A stretch of DNA of 64,000 bases from Conus ventricosus (lineage: Eukaryota > Mollusca > Gastropoda > Neogastropoda > Conidae), in assembly GCA_018398815.1 (NCBI GenBank), contig CM031601.1, positions 32,435,689-32,499,688 of the forward strand, read 5' to 3'. Under the pieces are notes generated by a model. It saw nothing but the letters and a program-made list of their open reading frames with translations. It was not told the origin of the DNA and did not search any database. Each line of letters begins with the position of its first letter. Positions within the stretch are counted from its first letter, which is position 1. Of the stretch, positions 1-11,076 are shown piece by piece. The translations under genes were made by a program, and so were the position numbers.

Positions 1-149
1 TTAATTACAGCGTGGGGGTGTTAGCAGAGAGAGAGGCAAAGCCCGTTAAGGTCAAGTTGCCCTCCGTGTGGTGAAGGATTGCTTGTGGGTTTAAATAATA
101 TTTCTATTTAGACACGGAGGAGAAGCCAGTTTTGGAGCCATAGACATAC

Positions 150-231
150 GTGCGTATGTGCACACACAAAAACACACACACACACACACACACACCACAC
201 ACACACACACACTCATACACGCGCGCGCAAC

Positions 232-270
<39 letters not shown>

Positions 271-305
271 TAGAAGAGAGAGACAGAGAGAGAGACAGGC
301 AGACA

Positions 306-345
<40 letters not shown>

Positions 346-368
346 CACACTCCTCTCTCTTTCTCTCT

Positions 369-419
<51 letters not shown>

Positions 420-425
420 ACACTA
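150..425. repeat. Compound CA / GACA / GA microsatellite
   Basis: Runs of CA dinucleotides alternate with GACA tetranucleotides and GA tracts. Open frames across it on both strands are low-complexity and not genes. Confidence 0.95.
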
Positions 426-772
426 TTTATTAGTTCTCTGCATGTCTTCCCCTGAAAGCCAGGCTTGACAAAGTGTTTTTTTCTGCTGTGCAGTCATCTA
501 GTTAGCTGGCCGCTCACGCCTGCTGACAAACTGAGGCCAAAAAATCAATACTGCCGCCCCTCTTCTCCCCTCACCCCACTCCCTCACGCGGGCCTGCCGC
601 ATTACAATATATTGCATCAGACTTTCTCGAAGCTTCTCTGCTGCGTGATGTCGCTGTCACAGCGCTCACATGACCAGTAACCAACACCGGTTTCATCATT
701 CCCCCACTGACTTCCGGACTAGCAGGTCGCTTTTACTGCGCTGTGTACTGTGCTTGGTGTGTTATTCTAAAA
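426..772. other. No recognisable feature; left flank of the virus-like element
   Basis: Unique-looking sequence with no convincing coding frame or repeat. It is more GC-rich than the element that follows. The left boundary of the Polinton-like element probably lies near or within this stretch, but no terminal inverted repeat could be recognised. Confidence 0.4.
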
Positions 773-1038
773 ATGGCTACCCGTTTCACTGAAGAGCAGG
801 CTCTCGCCATTGAACACCACAAGTTTTACCCCTACTTGCATGTCAGAGTATTTGTTGAAAAAAGAACGAGGTGAAGCATGTTCGTTGCCCGCCAAAACCG
901 AAAAGAAGTATTGCTTTCCTAGAAGGAACAGAAAAAGAAAAAAGTGAACCGTCTGCTTTGGAAATGAACGACTATCTTCAAGGTTTGTTGGTTCAAGGAA
1001 ATGAAAATGACATTACCGAACAAGATGAGGCCAATTAA
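773..1038 (+). pseudogene. Small unknown protein of the virus-like element, one frameshift
   Basis: An ATG at 773 opens a frame beginning MATRFTEEQALA. It stops near 874, and a second frame continues with matching amino-acid character (rich in Lys and Glu, ending NDITEQDEAN) to a stop at 1,036-1,038. Together they would give a protein of just under 90 residues. One apparent indel separates the halves. It is followed about 50 bases later by another plus-strand gene, as expected in a compact viral gene cluster. No family was recognised. The assignment rests on codon character and position only. Confidence 0.45.
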
Positions 1039-1087
1039 ATAAGTGTTTAACTGTTGATGAGATGCTTCCTTTTTAAAAAGCGGCGCT

Positions 1088-1394
1088 ATGTTGATAAAAC
1101 AAAATAAAAGCACAACAATTCATCACACGTTGATTGTTGGGCGCTGGCTTGAGACGGCTAAAGCCATGTTTGAAAGAGCAAAAACGCATCAAACATGGCG
1201 TTTATTTCTTCAGGCGCAGGTGGGCATGTCTGATTCATATGCTAGAAAACTTATTCAGCTTTCAATATGTTTTTACCACTATCCTAAATTCCATAAGCTG
1301 GGGATTAGCATTGCTGAACTGTATATTAAACGTCAAAGGATTATTTAAACTTATGCAACTGGATAACGATTTTCGAATGTTCTGGCAAGAATAG
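1088..1394 (+). pseudogene. Small protein with DUF3102-like character, frameshifted near its end
   Basis: Translation from the ATG at 1,088 gives a stretch with the pattern of a GRWL helix, a tryptophan-rich segment, then GMSDSYARKLIQL. This resembles the DUF3102 type of phage and plasmid proteins (a GKWL-like segment followed by a GMS-x-R-x-A motif), whose exact function is unclear. The frame closes at 1,348. The neighbouring frame carries the apparent C-terminus to 1,394, so one indel is likely near 1,330-1,345. It lies directly downstream of the 773-1,038 gene on the same strand. The family resemblance is from memory of the motif and is weak. The coding nature is better supported than the family. 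Confidence 0.4.
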
Positions 1395-1606
1395 ATAGGG
1401 TTAGCAGGTCTTAGTACATCTACCAGTATGGAGAGGAGTAGTGTGTAGCCAGCACTATCTCCATATAAATGCTCCAAATATACAATGACGGATGTACTAC
1501 TACTGGCGATTAGAGCCGCCATAAAAGCTTGGCTACAGCAGTAACTGCTGTAACTCTGCCAAAGCCAGTTGCAAGCCTGGTTGAGAAAAAGAGGAGCACA
1601 GCAGCG

Positions 1607-1698
1607 AACTAGGTCAAACGTTCCTGTAAGAACGTTTGACCTAATTGCCAGTCTTGTAAACTAGGTCAAACGTTCCTACAAGAACGTTTGGCCTAGTT
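1607..1698. repeat. Two tandem hairpins, 17-bp arms each
   Basis: Hairpin 1 has arms at 1,607-1,623 and 1,630-1,646 around a 6-nt loop. Hairpin 2 has arms at 1,659-1,675 and 1,682-1,698, also with a 6-nt loop. The left arms of both are identical (AACTAGGTCAAACGTTC), and each right arm differs from perfect pairing at one base. They sit between the plus-strand cluster ending near 1.4 kb and the minus-strand cluster that starts downstream, so a bidirectional terminator or processing signal is a reasonable guess. Confidence 0.85.
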
Positions 1699-1744
1699 GC
1701 TGGCCTTCAGTCACAAAGCAAGTGGCCCCAGTTCCACTTTGAGA

Positions 1745-2050
1745 CACTTGACGCCTTTACCCCCAAGTTACCCCAAGTCACCCCAAGTCACCCCAAGTCC
1801 TTAATTAAGTTTTTAATTAAGTTACCCCAAGTTCTTAATTAAGTTCTTAATTAAGTTACATCATTTTCTTAATAAGTTCTTGATTAAGTTACCCCAAGTC
1901 TTTACGTTTTTAATTACAAATCACCCAAGTTCCTAATTAAAGTGCTTTAATTAAGTTCTTAATTAATTTACATCAAGTTACTTATAAGTCTCTTGATTTT
2001 AAGTCATCCTTAAGTTTCCTTTAAGCACAACCAAGTTTTTATTTTATGTT
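1745..2050. repeat. AT-rich short repeats built on CCCCAAGT and TTAATTAAGTT
   Basis: Degenerate tandem copies of CCCCAAGTCA give way to repeated TTAATTAAGTTC units. No coding frame. It lies between convergent gene clusters of the virus-like element, next to the paired hairpins. Confidence 0.85.
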
Positions 2051-2078
2051 CTCTTATGAAAAAATACAATCTATGTTT

Positions 2079-2261
2079 TTATCTTAAATAGTAGATGCCT
2101 ACATATAGTACACCACAAGCCTCAAAAACGTCGTCATCGTTGAGGACGATGTCTTGCTCAGAGTTCTCTTGCATAGATCTTAATGAGTTCTTACATCCTA
2201 AGCAACCGCATTGATTACAATTTTGGTCTATGGAAATGCTTTTATAGACTCCATGGTCCAT
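2079..2261 (-). CDS. Hypothetical 60-residue protein with a cysteine cluster
   Basis: An open frame of 60 codons on the minus strand has an internal C-x2-C-x-C-x2-C cluster (CNQCGCLGC) followed by an acidic segment. The cysteine spacing could bind a metal, but no family was recognised. It lies in the run of minus-strand genes between 2.1 and 3.6 kb. Because surrounding genes are frameshifted, either end may be wrong. Confidence 0.35.
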   Translation of the reverse strand: MDHGVYKSISIDQNCNQCGCLGCKNSLRSMQENSEQDIVLNDDDVFEACGVLYVGIYYLR

Positions 2262-2340
2262 CTTTAATTATTGACTTTATCATTTATAATACGCCATGAT
2301 ATATTTTTATTAAAAAAATTTAGAATTAAGTCCTTAAAAT

Positions 2341-2600
2341 TTATTCCATTTGAAAATGGATCAAAATGATCTTTGTTGTTGGCGGTTTTGGCGTTGCAGT
2401 TGTTCTTTTCTGTATTTTAGTGGTTTCAGATTTTTTTGATTGCTTTTGTTTCTGTTGCCAAATTTTTTGTTGTATATTTTTATAACCGTAATAACCGCCC
2501 CCCAGCAGCTGCAAGGACGCCAAAAATTGCAACAGTTTTTAAGTTCATATTCCATGAAGACTTGGGGCCCTTGAAAATGCATGGAGTTTTTTTAGGGGCA
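2341..2600 (-). pseudogene. Small single-span membrane protein, frame broken
   Basis: Minus-strand frames carry MNLKTVAIFGVLAAAGG, a short N-terminal hydrophobic segment. In another frame this is followed by a strongly basic, Gln/Lys/Asn-rich tail. This is the layout of a small membrane-anchored virion protein as found in many DNA viruses, but no named family is claimed. The frames change in the G/C-run near 2,500, where a homopolymer length error is likely. Confidence 0.4.
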
Positions 2601-2631
2601 TTGAATCAACTTGTTTCTGGCGTTGGCGGTG

Positions 2632-3360
2632 TTATGTTTTCATGATAATGAGTCTATTCTGTAACATAATTTTTTTTGGTTCCTTTTTTGTTCCAACTCT
2701 GCTATTTTTTTCCTTTTGCTTCAACACGCCCAGGATTTTTATGGTCTCCACCTGATTTTCAGCGTTTTCTGATTTCTGATATTTTCTGGCTTGGTTACTT
2801 TTCTCCACCTGATTCAGTGTTTTCTGAGTCTGCATGATTTTACTGGCTCGCGTCATTTTTTTGAAGGGAAAATAAAATCTATATGATTAAAAGTTATTAA
2901 TCCAATGATTAGCTGGCGAATAACAAATGGTTCCAAATCTATAGTATAATCACATCCTAGAGGACCTCTAATGACTTTGTTTAAAACTGGATCTTGCGTT
3001 AAATCATACGTAAGATCTTGTTCAGAATCAATGGGAGCAAATCTACTGAACTAGTTTAGTGTACAAACTAAGAAACCGTTTGGCCCCACACTTTTCTTCC
3101 ATTCTAGACCCCATGCTGCAGCTTAATACCTGTTTATGATACTTTACTAATGTCTTGTGGCGACATCTGTTGAATCTGTTCATTGCTGAATTCAGTTCTG
3201 AGGAACTGTTTTGTTTTTCACATGCTGCCAAAGAATACAGGCCTCTCTTTTTGGGCCACTATAATAGCTTGGTCATCAACTGGGTCATTCATAAGTTCAG
3301 GAAGGTTTAGGGCCCTGCCTTTGCATAGCTGTAGTAGTTCATCAACTGTTCATGTTTTTT
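2632..3360 (-). pseudogene. Unknown minus-strand gene, about 240 codons, frameshifted
   Basis: Three open stretches on the minus strand follow each other: one from about 3,355 to 3,225, a middle one from about 3,231 to 3,043, and a long one from about 3,050 to 2,632. The last runs in frame through a seven-base A run at about 2,856-2,862 into a Lys/Gln/Asn-rich C-terminal tail. The N-terminal part contains TVDELLQLCKGRALNLPELM and the central part GPLGCDYTIDLEP, both protein-like. No family was recognised. At least two indels separate the pieces. Confidence 0.45.
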
Positions 3361-3419
3361 AATAATTATAATTAATTTTATTTTCTAAAAAAATGAGCAC
3401 CGAAAGAAAAAAACTGATG

Positions 3420-3605
3420 CTAACCTTGTATTACCATTCTGCTGTTTATTGGAGGTCTAAAGTGTTGGATACTCAATGCTATTGGTAAAAGCTTGTAAGA
3501 ATTAAACCAGCAGGATCTTGGGCAAAAACTTGACTTTGAGGATTCAGCAAAAGCTGATTGTATGTTGTAGCTTCGTTTTTTGCCCGAAAGCATTTTTCTA
3601 GTCAA
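3420..3605 (-). CDS. Hypothetical 61-residue minus-strand protein fragment
   Basis: An ATG at 3,605 on the minus strand opens a 61-codon frame beginning MTRKMLSGKKRSYN. It is the first gene of the minus cluster and lies back to back with the plus-strand gene at 3,663. Nothing in it was recognised, and given the indels around it, it may be the start of a longer gene. Confidence 0.35.
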   Translation of the reverse strand: MTRKMLSGKKRSYNIQSAFAESSKSSFCPRSCWFNSYKLLPIALSIQHFRPPINSRMVIQG

Positions 3606-3662
3606 GCAAGGGAATTAATTCCAGTCAGGATAAATATGTAAATAAAAAATACATTTATAAAA
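3606..3662. promoter_or_regulatory. Divergent intergenic spacer, likely bidirectional promoter
   Basis: A 57-base AT-rich gap separates the minus gene starting at 3,605 from the plus gene starting at 3,663. Both ATGs face away from it, so promoters for both must lie in or near it. A TATAAAAATGG stretch reaches the plus-strand start codon. This is positional inference only. Confidence 0.35.
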
Positions 3663-3845
3663 ATGGCTTCACTCGTAATGTTGATAGGCGGCGCTGTGGT
3701 TTATGCGCTTGATTTTAGCGGAAGTAATTACGAGTTTTTAGTAAACTACGGGATGACGGCGAGAGAAAAAGACATAACAAAGCTAATGGTGCAAACTAGC
3801 AGCCGCACAAGAATCGCTATGAAATATGAAAAAGCAGAGAATTGA
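3663..3845 (+). CDS. Small membrane protein of the virus-like element, 60 residues
   Basis: This is one of the few uninterrupted frames in the element. Residues 4-16 (LVMLIGGAVVYAL) form a short hydrophobic segment typical of a membrane anchor. The remainder is polar, containing YGMTAREKDITKLM and a basic end. It is likely a virion or assembly membrane protein, judging only from layout. The start at 3,663 is favoured by the AT-rich AAAAATGG context. A second short membrane-type frame follows at about 4,029. Confidence 0.5.
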   Translation: MASLVMLIGGAVVYALDFSGSNYEFLVNYGMTAREKDITKLMVQTSSRTRIAMKYEKAEN

Positions 3846-4028
3846 GCAGTTTAGATTTTATTAAGATACACCTGAAAAAAAAACTGGGCATTGCATGCTT
3901 ACAACATTTAACAGATGGTTGATCAAGCAATAAAACATTATTATCTTGTAACAGGGCAAAACCAATCGTAACATTGCCCCCACCAAAAATTTTGCGACTT
4001 TTATCATCCATCGTTAGAAAAACAAAAG

Positions 4029-5490
4029 ATGCAAGAAATCGGATTTATTGTCTTTGGTATGACCGTTGTGTATTTTGTTGCGCATTAATATTGGCTGGCT
4101 GAAACTAAAATTGAACAAAAAATCTATTATCGCCAAAAGGATAGTGTCGAAGGGAATACAGCAATTAAAAAGCTAAGCCAAGCAGGGGAGGTCAGTGAAC
4201 CAAACAGCAAAAAGGGGGGGGGAATGGTTATCTAAACAAGCGATTTGGCAAATTTATTTACCTGCGCCCATATCGAATACAGAGACCACACTTTGTGTGA
4301 ACGCCAAAATAACGAAACGACACCCCATCAAATGCCTTCTATATTTACCCTCTGATACGATTAGACGAAAAGATTTAAGTACGCGCTCACAGTCATTGAC
4401 ATAGCTTCAAGATACAAAGATGCAGAAACCCATTAACACAAAAGAGTGCTTCTGCCGTGCTGTTTGCCATAACTTGATATATCAACGAGGCCTTTAACTT
4501 ATCCTCGATGATTCAAGTGATGATGGGAAAGAATGAAAGGCCATGTGAAATCAATTATTGTAAACAATAGAGTTCAACCATTAAAATGGGCATTCCAGGA
4601 GTTCACAGATCACACGCTTTAGTTGAAAATTTAACAAACAGTTAGCCGAAAGACTTTTCTCTACCAGTATCACAGAGAGCTGATTTGACAATTCTCGCAA
4701 CACAGAATGGGTTCAGAAGACTGCCCTCAGTTTTGCGCGCAATGATAACTGAAGAATCTTAAAGGACTAAAACCAGTACAAAGCAATCAAAAGAAAAAAA
4801 CATTATATGTTGGTTGAAGGGACGCTAGCACTAACAGCAAATATTAACATTTGGTTTAAAAGTAAGGTACCTTTATTTACCGGGGGAGCAGGAAGGGGAC
4901 ATTCGCATCCAGGGGGCAACCGATCCTGTTTTTGGGAGTGTTGTCCATATGAAATAAAAAAGAATTTTGTATTGTAAAGATGAAATCCGCCCGTGTATTA
5001 TTTCGAAACTGACCAAAACAAAAACAACCAGCTCCTCAAAGATCTTTTGTGAGGAAAGAACTGCAGTAATCACACCAGACACTGTTCCGACTTTAAATTT
5101 ATTTACCTAATATATTTGAGTTTAAAATGGAAGCTCAGAAGGAGTGCCAGATCGAAACAGAATGGTAAAGGAAGAGACCTTGGAAATGATACGGGGAATC
5201 ATTTCATGGTTGTAATGTCAATAAGGAGGAAACATTTTCCGGGGATTAATCAATGCCATGCTAAATCATCAAGATCACCTACAACTTTAAACCCCCAAAA
5301 TTGGGAAAATAGGAATATCTTGAAATAATAAAAAAAATTCGAACGCTCAAGCAAACATGAGTGAAAAGATTTATATGAATTGGATGAAGCTATGAATGAT
5401 CTTTTAATAAAGTTGGATGAAAAAAATATAAAACACCCATGTTTTATGCGGTTCCTCAGTGCACCGATTTGAATATGAAAACTCTGGAAT
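4029..5490 (+). pseudogene. Plus-strand coding-like block, two or more unknown genes, heavily frameshifted
   Basis: The block opens with a short hydrophobic protein start at 4,029 (MQEIGFIVFGMTVVYF). Frames with protein-like composition then change every 50-100 bases. Recognisable pieces include KQAIWQIYLPAP near 4,230, a Lys/Glu-rich frame from the ATG near 5,127, and ELDEAMNDLLIKLDEKN near 5,380. At least one small membrane protein and one or two larger proteins seem to be present. A virion structural role would fit their place beside the polymerase, but no family was identified. Confidence 0.4.
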
Positions 5491-5499
5491 AACAAACAC

Positions 5500-8400
5500 G
5501 CGTTTTGTGTTTGTTCTTATAAACGGACTTCTTTTGTTACAACTGTTGTGTTTGATCTCATGTAGGATTAGATCGCAGTTTTACGGTTGTCATGTTGAAA
5601 AGTCTTATTCGCCAAACAATGCTTCTTTGTAGTGGTCATGTGATATGTTTGACTGCACAACGTCTGCGAGGATATTCCCTTTGCTTTCTTAATGATTTTC
5701 TCCTGGCTCGAAATACTGTAACATTTTTGACCTTTAAACCAACAAACTCCTTGATCACCTTTCAGATAATTCATCCTTCATCTTTCCTAAAACCTTATTG
5801 TTAGTAATTGAATGTAAAGGCGGAGTCTTTGGGTAATCGGACGTATCATACCATCTGCATGCACTTTAGCTACTTCTATTCATGTCTTTATAGATGTCTT
5901 CAGTAGGGATATCTATAACTAAAATGTCTGTATCTGTGTAAAGTATCTGGGAACTCTGGATACGAGGGCCTTAATGTAGTCATAAAGAAACTCTAACATC
6001 CCCAAAAGCTTTGGATAATTTCTAAAACAGTTAAACCCCAATATATAAAGGTTTGTCTAATTTGACTTTATTTTTTGTCATCATTATTGTCCAAAAAGCT
6101 GATCTTGAAATCTTTGAAGTCCTGATAATTTGAGTTTCTGAAGTCACTTAATTGCTTCGTTCTCTTTGGTTGACTAATCTGACATCCTTTAAGTTTGTGG
6201 GGATTCTCCCATTGTCTTTCCGAAACAGCTGTTGTTCTTTCAACTTGAAAAAGTCTTTTTCTGAAGCATCTGTGGGATGTAGTTCTGAGATCAGGTTCGT
6301 CATGATGTATGGCTTCAGACTGTCTTGATCAAAAAATTATGAGATGTACTGCTGTCAACTTCAACCATGTCTTAAATAAAATTGCAGAAGTCTGTATTAA
6401 TGAAAGACCATATTTTTTTTTGCCTCGAAGATTTGGCACAAGTTTAGGTGGTTCTCGTGGATCCATCTTTAGACTTTCTGCTGCTAATGGATATTCATTA
6501 TGAAGGTCATGGAGTTCATGAGGATTTTCTAATCAAATTCTAGAATGTATCCAAGCTGTTGACTCTGTTGCAAACTGACCCAACAACTTTAATGCCTTTT
6601 GAATATTATTCGTACAGCCAACCTGTGTACATTTTAAAGTTGCGTTAATGGAAGTCGATTGCGCCATTGCCAACCATACAGATTGTTTGCATCTAAATAC
6701 ATGAGATAGTTAGACCCTTTTACTCGGGATCATAGTCGTCAAGTATTTGTTGTTGACTTTACAGAATGATGCGACGCCATACTAATTCCTCCGCGCAATC
6801 CGTTTTAATCATCTGAATCATTGGTTAGGTCAGACAATAAATTAATCTGTACTCCAGTAAACTTTAAGAAAGCGTACCCAACTCATTCCCGGGGCGCCAG
6901 AAAATGTAATGCGCGGGACTCCAGGTATAATGTTTCATGCAGGTCTTTCTATAGTCGTCCGCAAAACGTCCGCCAAACAAACCATACATCAGCCATTCAA
7001 GTATGAATCCATGATAGTCTCCCATGTTTTTACACTCTAACTTCCTGCCCAAGCATCTTGAGCATTGATGGTATCAGAGTCACTGATAGTCTTTCCCTGA
7101 GACTAGAAAAGACGCACTTTAGCGAGGAAGGAAGTGCGTATTCATCAAAACCTTTAACCAACTGATATGTACTCATAAGGATAAACGCCCTTTCTAACGA
7201 GGAGTTGGGTCAAAATATTCTTCTGTTATTGGGCAGGACTTTCAAGGACATAGCCCAGTTGACTCTTATGAACCCATCATGTGTTGCATAGAGCATAAAA
7301 AGACTTGTTATTTAGGATGAATGCCACATGTCTTCTTTTCTGATGACTGTGCAAAGCATGACACCCTGAATGCATAGTTCCTACACTGCTTTCATTATAT
7401 GATGAGTGTCGTAACCTCGCAAGTTGTGGAAAGAAGTGGGCAGCTTTCCATGTTTTAGGATCAAACTTGAGTTGAAGATTGCATTTACTGTGCCGCTGCT
7501 CCTCTGATCTTTTCCGCTAATGTGATCTTGGTCTCTTACTGTCGGATTCTTCCTACGTCTGATGAGAGACCTAAACCGCTATCCAAACAATGTGTGTGGG
7601 CTGAGTCATACTGTTGTTGGTCTTCATGTGTCATTATGATTAGATAAGTTTAGATTTTTAGAACAGTCATTACGCACTGTACTGCATGTATCTAGTTCCT
7701 ATAGAAGATTTTGCAGCATTAGGCCCTCTATAAATTCTGGCCTCTGAATGAACGTCCATCCGACGCTGACAACGATGAAAGCAAATGAACAATTTGAGAT
7801 TAATCATTAAGAAGTTCTTCGAAGTTTTGTTGGCGCTGGCCCTTCATAAGGAAACAATAGTGATTCAAAGTCTGCGTAAACAACATTTGAGTGTATTTTG
7901 CATCCGTTTCCAGGTTCAATTAAAACTAACTTTAGATCCGGGTGGAGGGGTTATTAGTTCCGTATTACAGTCTACTGAACTTTTTCAATGTTTCTATGTT
8001 CGCTAGCGGTTGAAGATGGCATTTTGTTAATCATATTCTACAGAATTCTTGTTTTGTGCCCATCTTTTGATGTCTATGCTGCATTAGTTCTACTCAATGT
8101 TCGTATTAATGTGTAATGCGGTTAGCCCCCGCTGCGTGAAAACATCAGTAGTAAGTCAACATGATTTTCTTGTCTGTTCGCAATTGTTGGGCATGTTTCT
8201 TAGACACTTTAATCGGCAGTAGATTTTGTTTCCTCATCCATGTGTATACATTAACAGTTATTGGTTTGTTTTGTTCTTCTTACCGATCAATTTGGTCGAC
8301 ACTAACAGGAAAAGGACAACCCCACTAAAGTTAAGATCATTGATGTAAGGACGATTGTTAGAACTCTCTCTGCTTTTTGCGGATATATGCAGCCTTGCCG

Positions 8401-8560
8401 AGAAAACACACCAAATGATTTATCTTGTGTCTGGAATTTCTTTATGTTTAGAACTGCCCTTCTTTTCGCTACAAATCTCGAGGCAGTGGATTGTAAGACT
8501 TGACAAAAATCGGGGTTTAGCAATACTTAAGCCTGTTTTAAATATAATCTCTTAAAACTT
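5500..8560 (-). pseudogene. polB: Protein-primed family-B DNA polymerase (Maverick/Polinton type), multiply frameshifted
   Basis: Reading the minus strand, conserved blocks of the animal Maverick/adintovirus type of DNA polymerase B appear in the right order but in changing frames. An N-terminal block containing IKKF and IYP lies at about 8.35-8.46 kb. A block with MKHY and SPAHY lies at 6.9-7.0 kb. The palm motif with LDANNLYGW is at 6,670-6,699, a DVRLVN block at 6,169-6,186, and the second palm motif YTDTD at 5,926-5,940. The C-terminal GxxGxCWFK-like block lies near 5.75 kb. Both catalytic aspartate regions are therefore visible. The enzyme would replicate linear DNA from a protein primer. 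About 1,000 codons are covered, and the N-terminus may extend to about 9.4 kb. Frames break roughly every 100 bases, so this sequence as given encodes no intact enzyme. Sequencing error or decay could both explain this. Confidence 0.85.
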
Positions 8561-8899
8561 CCGCCCTCTGACCAACACCCAAGGAAAGCTCTCTATTTTG
8601 GATTCTTCAGCCCGGGAAGCAGTCAAACTGTTTGCAAGCAGTTCGTCTGCCCAACCGGGTGTTAAGTCGTTATGAGAAAGATAGTCTGTTGTTTTAGTTT
8701 TGAGACCAGACTTCTAGATTTTCTTATTAATTGTTTATATAGTCGATTATAATACAGCTAAACATTACTTTAACTGGCGGGTTATGTTAGTTTTACTTGG
8801 AGTGAACTGTGAAATAGCTGTACTACGCTTGCCCGGGCACGTTTGCCTGGATCAATGACTTCATAAATCAATTATCATTCAGTGCTCTTGATAAACGCT

Positions 8900-9420
8900 C
8901 TATTCTCAAGCTTCCTTCAAACATTTCGTTCTTTCTTGCCTTATATATCTTAGCATGTTGTGTTTCTTTTCTAATTCAAACTATTTATTAAATTACAAAA
9001 AAATAATTAATCAGAATCAATATTCCAACGGTCTTATTGTGCTTGGACTCATAACTAAGTTATAATCACCCTTCGGTGTTGTTAAATGTGAGCTGTTTTT
9101 GAACAGAGTTTAATGTCTTTCTCGTTTACTTTTTTGAAGCATTCCTTTTTTATCTGCTCGGCGTCTGGCTGTTGAGAAAAACTTGCCCTCGCCTTTCTTT
9201 GATGAATCAAACTTTTGTCTTGTTGGTAGTCCATCAAAAAATCGGCTGTAAACGATTAATTCCGTCATCCGCCCCATGATGTTTGAGGTTCAAACTAGCG
9301 CTTCTATTTTATTGTCAGTTAAACGACTAAGTTTAGCCGTTATTAGTTGAAACCTTAGCTGTGTGCTTTTGAGTTTTGTTTTTAATTTTTTGCTTGCCGC
9401 ACTTACAGCTCAATGAACAC
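8900..9420 (-). other. Minus-strand coding-like stretch, possibly the polymerase N-terminus
   Basis: The minus strand has open stretches of 40-60 codons (for example KLKTKLKSTQLRFQLI near 9.35 kb and SRFFDGLPTRQKFDS near 9.2 kb) rich in Lys, Ser and Arg. They could be the amino-terminal end of the polymerase or a separate small basic protein. Nothing specific was recognised. Confidence 0.3.
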
Positions 9421-9699
9421 AGACATGAGAGCTAAAGACAAACCTCATAGAGGTAAAGCTGCGGGTGGCCTATGCCCGTTGCTAAAGGCCTACACTTGTT
9501 CCTGCTGCTAGAGCGCTATAGTCATGTTCTGTATTAACATATGTAAACAGAATTTAAAGCAAGGCAGAATACCTTCGTTTGGCTTTGCTGTTTTTGAAAA
9601 GGTCTTGCTCTAGTTTTTGTTGCATTTTTGCGTATGTTTGTCAATCTAAAGGTTTTTATGTAGGGGTTTCTACTATCTCTTCTTTTCGGCGGCGCTGTA

Positions 9700-11076
9700 G
9701 GAACATTTGGATAAACCTGAACAGAATGCTTTTTATAAAATAAAAATAATATAGTATGTATACTTTTATTTTATCTACAATATTCAGTGCGCATCATTTA
9801 TTAAAAATCAATTGTAATTTAAGCGGTTTATCGGCTTATTCTTCTTTATCAATTTGAATGTTTATTACGTCTCTCACAGTCTCCGCTTCATGCAAAAACA
9901 CTCGAATTATACTCATAGTTTGACCTTAGGTCAAAATCCAATAAAAAACCAGTATTTAGTTTTTAAATAAGACATAATCATCAAGACTAACATTGTGAAA
10001 AGATGTAAATCTTTAGACACAAAGGTCAACTGTTGGATTTCTACACTACCGCCTCCAAACAGTTTTCTTATTTCATCAAAATGTTGATAAGGTTAAGCCC
10101 CGATAGCGTTGATTTGGTTAGGACTAACCTCAATGAACATTTTAACTTTCGTTTATTTTGGGATTAAAAAACTTTTCACTTCCTCTTATTGAACGTGTTC
10201 TTCTCTTCGGCACAGCAATAAAATACCTTTAAGCGATCTTTGCTGCCGACACTAAAAACTAAAATTCCATATAACGTCTGCCATAGCTTCTGGGATATGT
10301 TGATATGATGAATCACTCTTTCGTAATATATTGCTAATTTTGACTGAATTGTTGCTCAATCAGCTCTGCTAAGTAAGGGTTGCTAACAACGTCAAACTCT
10401 AACGTGATCGTTGAAATGCTTGTACTTTGCTTCGAGGTTGTCTGGTTGACTTCTAATAACTCGTTTGTATTCATTAAAAGTTTGTTCATATGACAAATCT
10501 GTCTTTTAATGCCCTTGAAAGTATGGCGAATGCGCTTTTTACAACTCAAAAATAAAGCGGAATGGAAACAAAAAATAAAAAGCGATTTACATTGCAACAA
10601 ATTTACGGCTACATATTTTTGGTCTTCTTTAGTATCTCAGCGCCTATTTGCTATGTTTTAGTGCTTCTTCATTTTCGATTCCTTGAAACGCCAAGATCAG
10701 CCCTTTTCATTCACGGTTAGCCATAGATCAGAATAGGTTAAAAATATGATCTGCATTGCTGTAAAGAAAATATTTCTTGCCCCTCAAGTTTTATAGAAAT
10801 TTTCTTAACGATTGCCCCCCCAGATTCTGTACAATGTCCTGTTTGGGTCTGTTGTTGTGAAGCGAGTTTTATTTTGAAAGTAAGACGCGCAGAGCCTGCA
10901 CAATCACGTCAATCTGCTCCTAGGTCTGGAAATTTGACAGTAAGAAATTTGATCTGGCAACAATAGTAGATGGATTATTTGGGATCAGTAATAGTCCGCT
11001 TATTTCCCTCACGCCCAAAGGGTTCTTTCAGTCTTCTATGCGGGTCAAGAATCGAGCCACCATGTGCTTGTGACAT
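9700..11076 (-). pseudogene. Candidate major capsid protein of the virus-like element, frameshifted
   Basis: An ATG at 11,076 on the minus strand (MSQAHGGSILDPHRR) starts a series of protein-like frames running to about 9.7 kb, roughly 450 codons. Pieces include IVKKISIKLEGQEIF near 10.8 kb, LEFDVVSNPYLAELIEQQF near 10.35 kb and KMFIEVSPNQINAIGA near 10.1 kb. Length, gene position upstream of the polymerase on the same strand, and beta-strand-like alternation are compatible with a double-jelly-roll capsid protein. I could not match a diagnostic motif, so this is a hypothesis. The 88-codon stretch at 10,334-10,600 is the longest uninterrupted piece. Confidence 0.4.

Noticed and set aside
150..455. 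Open frames of 85-105 codons over the CA/GACA array
   Set aside because: Low-complexity dinucleotide translation; open by composition in both strands.
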